From positions 62,001-126,000 of the forward strand of contig DFTH01000004.1 in assembly GCA_002379425.1 (NCBI GenBank): a stretch of 64,000 nt of DNA. Direction: 5' to 3'. Positions 61,686 through 64,000 of this stretch are shown here, piece by piece (the stretch's first letter is position 1; each line of letters opens with the position of its first letter). The translations under genes and the position numbers were made by a program. Source of the DNA: Prevotella sp. UBA4217 (GTDB lineage: Bacteria; Bacteroidota; Bacteroidia; Bacteroidales; Bacteroidaceae). The notes beneath the pieces were generated by a model, which was not told the DNA's origin, did no database searches, and worked only from the letters and a program-made list of their open reading frames with translations.

Positions 61686-64000
61686 ATGAGGAAATTATTA
61701 CTCCTGATAGCCGCCTTGGTGATGGCGGTTACGGTATCCGCCCAGCGGACAGTTTCTGGTAAGGTTGTTGAACAGGATACACAAGATGCTGTCATTCAGG
61801 CAACAGCAGCCCTGCTTAATGGTGAAAAGGTTGTCGCTAATGCAGTCACCAATGTCAATGGCGGCTTTTCCATCAAAGCCCCCCGTGACGGTAGTTATAC
61901 CCTACAGGTTACTTACGTAGGCTTTAAGACCTATACCAAGAAGATTTCCATCAAGGATGGCAAGGACTACCATGCGGGTACGATATCCATAGAGCCGGAT
62001 GCCATTATGCTGAAAGGTGCCACCGTAACGGCTCATGCCTCAAAGGTGACGCTGAAGGCCGACACCTTTGTATATAATGCTAATGCCTTCCGTACTCCTG
62101 AAGGATCTGTCGTCGAGGAACTTGTGAAACGCCTGCCTGGTGCTGAGGTGAGCGACGACGGTACCATCAAGATCAATGGAAAGGAGGTAAAGAAAATCCT
62201 CGTCGATGGAAAGGAGTTTATGACTGGCGATACGAAGACGGCCATCAAGAACCTGCCCACGAACATTATCGACCGTATCAAGGCCTACGACCAGCAAAGT
62301 GACTTGGCCCGTGTCTCCGGCATCGAGGATGGTGAGGAACAGACGGTGCTCGACTTTGGCATCAAACAAGGTATGAACAAGGGCGTGATGGTGAATGCTG
62401 ACCTGGCGGCAGGTACGAAGCACCGTTATGCTGGCCGTATATTCGGTGGCGTGATGAAGGATAATCTGAAGGTGTTCCTGATGACCAATGCCAATAATAC
62501 TAATGATATGGGCTTTCCTGGTGGCGGAGGTGGTGGCCGCTGGGGGGGCGGGCGTCAAGGACTGAATGCCATGAAGATGACGGGCCTGAACCTTAACTAC
62601 GAGAAAAAAGACAAGTTGAAACTCGATGGTAGCATCCGTTGGAATCATCAGGACGGTGATGTATATTCCAAGAGTTCTACGGAGACTTTCTTCAGCGGCT
62701 CTACCTCATCCTATGGCAATAGTCTGAGTCAGAACTTCTCACGTTCTAACCAGTGGAACGGGCAGATGCGACTTGAATGGCAACCAGACTCCATGACCAA
62801 TATCATGTTCCGCCCGAGTTTTACCTATCGTAGTAACGACGGAGAAAATTCGAGTCAGAGCGCTACCTTCGACAAAGATCCCTATGACTATACGGATGAT
62901 CCCATCAGGGATGTTCAGAAGATTGCCAGTCAATATGGTATCGTGAAGAACTACAGTTCACAGAACGGCATCTCCTACAGCGACAACAGTTCACTGAATG
63001 GTAGGCTCCAGTTTAACCGTAAACTCAATAACAAAGGGCGTAATATCACAGTCCAACTTAATGCCAACTGGGGCAAGGGCACCAGTAAGTCGATGTCGAA
63101 TAACTATTCAGAACTGTTCCTGGTGCTCAATAATCTGGGAACAAGTGACTCTACCTACCAGACCAATCGCTATAGTCTGACTCCTCAGGATAATTACGGC
63201 TATAGCGCACGCATCACTTATAGCGAACCCATCTTTCGTCAGGTCTATCTCCAGTTCAGTTATCGATATGAATATAGTTACACTAAAAGCGATCGTGCCA
63301 CATATAGCCTGACAGGTATGGATTATACGGGCATCGAACCAATCTACCGCAACTGGGATGCATACCTCGACAAACTTCCTAACCCGTTGGACTACTACAA
63401 GGATCAGGACCTGAGCCGTATGTCGAAGTACAAGAACTATAACCATACGGCAGAGTTGATGCTCCGCATTGTCCGCAAGGCCTATAACCTTAATGTGGGC
63501 TTCCAGGTGTTGCCTCAGAGATCGCATTTCGTGCAGGACTATCAGGGTATTCATGCCGATACCACTCGTACCGTCACCAACTTCACCCCTACACTCGACT
63601 TTAGGTGGAAGAAGTCACAGACGGGGCAGTTGCGCTTCACCTACCGTGGTCGTAGCCAGCAGCCTTCGATGAGTGATCTTCTGGACATTGTTGATGACAG
63701 CGATCCCTTGCGCATCACGCGTGGTAATCCAGGACTGAAACCTTCGTTTACGCAGAGTTTCAACCTGTTCTACAACGACTATTTCCAGAAGCACCAGCGT
63801 GCCGTGATGACCTTCGTCAATTTCTCGACGACCAGCAACTCCGTGAGCAACAAGACGACCCTGAACTCTGAGACTGGTGGAACCATCACGCGCCCAGAGA
63901 ATATCAACGGAAACTGGAATGGCAATCTTGGCTTTATGTTCAATACGGCCATCGATTCAGCCGCTTTTTTCAACGTCAATACGTTTACGAACCTGAACTA
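61686..64000 (+). CDS. TonB-dependent-receptor-like outer-membrane barrel protein (partial)
   Basis: Open from ATG 61686 to the window end (771 residues so far). Signal peptide about 1-19 (VTVSAQ), a carboxypeptidase-regulatory-like domain (VSGKVVEQDTQDAVIQATAA ... YTLQVTYVGFKTY), a plug-like region (VVEELVKRLPGAEVSDDGTI, KINGKEVKKILVDGKEFMTG), a glycine-rich loop (FPGGGGGGRWGGG) and then beta-strand repeats of the OMP_b-brl_3 type. No TonB box of the SusC kind is evident. Such proteins are outer-membrane receptors or assembly factors of unknown cargo. The 3' end lies beyond the window. Confidence 0.85.
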   Translation, partial: MRKLLLLIAALVMAVTVSAQRTVSGKVVEQDTQDAVIQATAALLNGEKVVANAVTNVNGGFSIKAPRDGSYTLQVTYVGFKTYTKKISIKDGKDYHAGTISIEPDAIMLKGATVTAHASKVTLKADTFVYNANAFRTPEGSVVEELVKRLPGAEVSDDGTIKINGKEVKKILVDGKEFMTGDTKTAIKNLPTNIIDRIKAYDQQSDLARVSGIEDGEEQTVLDFGIKQGMNKGVMVNADLAAGTKHRYAGRIFGGVMKDNLKVFLMTNANNTNDMGFPGGGGGGRWGGGRQGLNAMKMTGLNLNYEKKDKLKLDGSIRWNHQDGDVYSKSSTETFFSGSTSSYGNSLSQNFSRSNQWNGQMRLEWQPDSMTNIMFRPSFTYRSNDGENSSQSATFDKDPYDYTDDPIRDVQKIASQYGIVKNYSSQNGISYSDNSSLNGRLQFNRKLNNKGRNITVQLNANWGKGTSKSMSNNYSELFLVLNNLGTSDSTYQTNRYSLTPQDNYGYSARITYSEPIFRQVYLQFSYRYEYSYTKSDRATYSLTGMDYTGIEPIYRNWDAYLDKLPNPLDYYKDQDLSRMSKYKNYNHTAELMLRIVRKAYNLNVGFQVLPQRSHFVQDYQGIHADTTRTVTNFTPTLDFRWKKSQTGQLRFTYRGRSQQPSMSDLLDIVDDSDPLRITRGNPGLKPSFTQSFNLFYNDYFQKHQRAVMTFVNFSTTSNSVSNKTTLNSETGGTITRPENINGNWNGNLGFMFNTAIDSAAFFNVNTFTNLN

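Overview
The window reads as a chromosomal segment of a Prevotella-like member of the Bacteroidales. The evidence is the promoter type (TAnnTTTG -7 boxes ahead of most transcription units, in three clear cases with a TTTG box 19-20 bp upstream), a SusC/SusD pair, Y_Y_Y/propeller sensors, a short primary sigma factor without region 1.1, DUF4230, DUF4738, DUF4842 and DUF4890 proteins, and the lysS-gpsA-pgi and menaquinone clusters typical of this group. No tRNA, rRNA, CRISPR array or intact transposase was seen.

Region 1 (about 0.1-17.5 kb) is a polysaccharide utilization locus. It holds a DUF4842 lipoprotein, a GH3-GH5 fusion enzyme, SusC, SusD, a glycan-binding lipoprotein with duplicated domains, a BACON-GH16 laminarinase-type endoglucanase, a UDP-glucuronate decarboxylase with its own promoter, and a second GH3. 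The enzyme set points to a beta-glucan (beta-1,3 or mixed-linkage); this is inference. Three promoters (before the DUF4842 gene, susC and the second GH3) carry the same boxes at nearly the same distances from the -7 element: CTATAT-N4-TCCAC ending 118-120 bp upstream, and TCCACTTT starting 45-46 bp upstream.

Region 2 (17.5-30.8 kb) is regulatory and catabolic. A NarL-type response regulator is followed by a run of LacI regulator, two tandem propeller/Y_Y_Y membrane sensors, a PA14-bearing GH31 and a GH2. The sensors are unusual. The first ends just after its membrane segment, and the second has an ATPase-like domain but no recognisable phospho-acceptor histidine. Both end in the same acidic tail (EEAVLMD).

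Region 3 (30.8-35.8 kb) is an accessory, repeat-rich stretch. It has long palindromes, a G9 tract just upstream of a promoter, a 41-residue peptide gene ahead of a fimbrillin-like lipoprotein, a twice-repeated 62-bp terminator segment, 27-bp palindromes, small genes and two gene remnants.

Region 4 (35.9-64 kb) is mostly housekeeping: a YicI-type GH31, rpoD, a metallo-beta-lactamase-fold protein, a sensor kinase, trmO, a kinase-like protein that has lost key residues, an AGCS symporter with two DUF4230 proteins, lysS-gpsA-pgi-HAD, two tandem ROK proteins reading into a hotdog thioesterase and menF-menD-menB-menC-menE, aroB, and an outer-membrane barrel protein cut off by the window end. The DUF4890 gene and the barrel gene share a different, ECF-like promoter motif with identical spacing.
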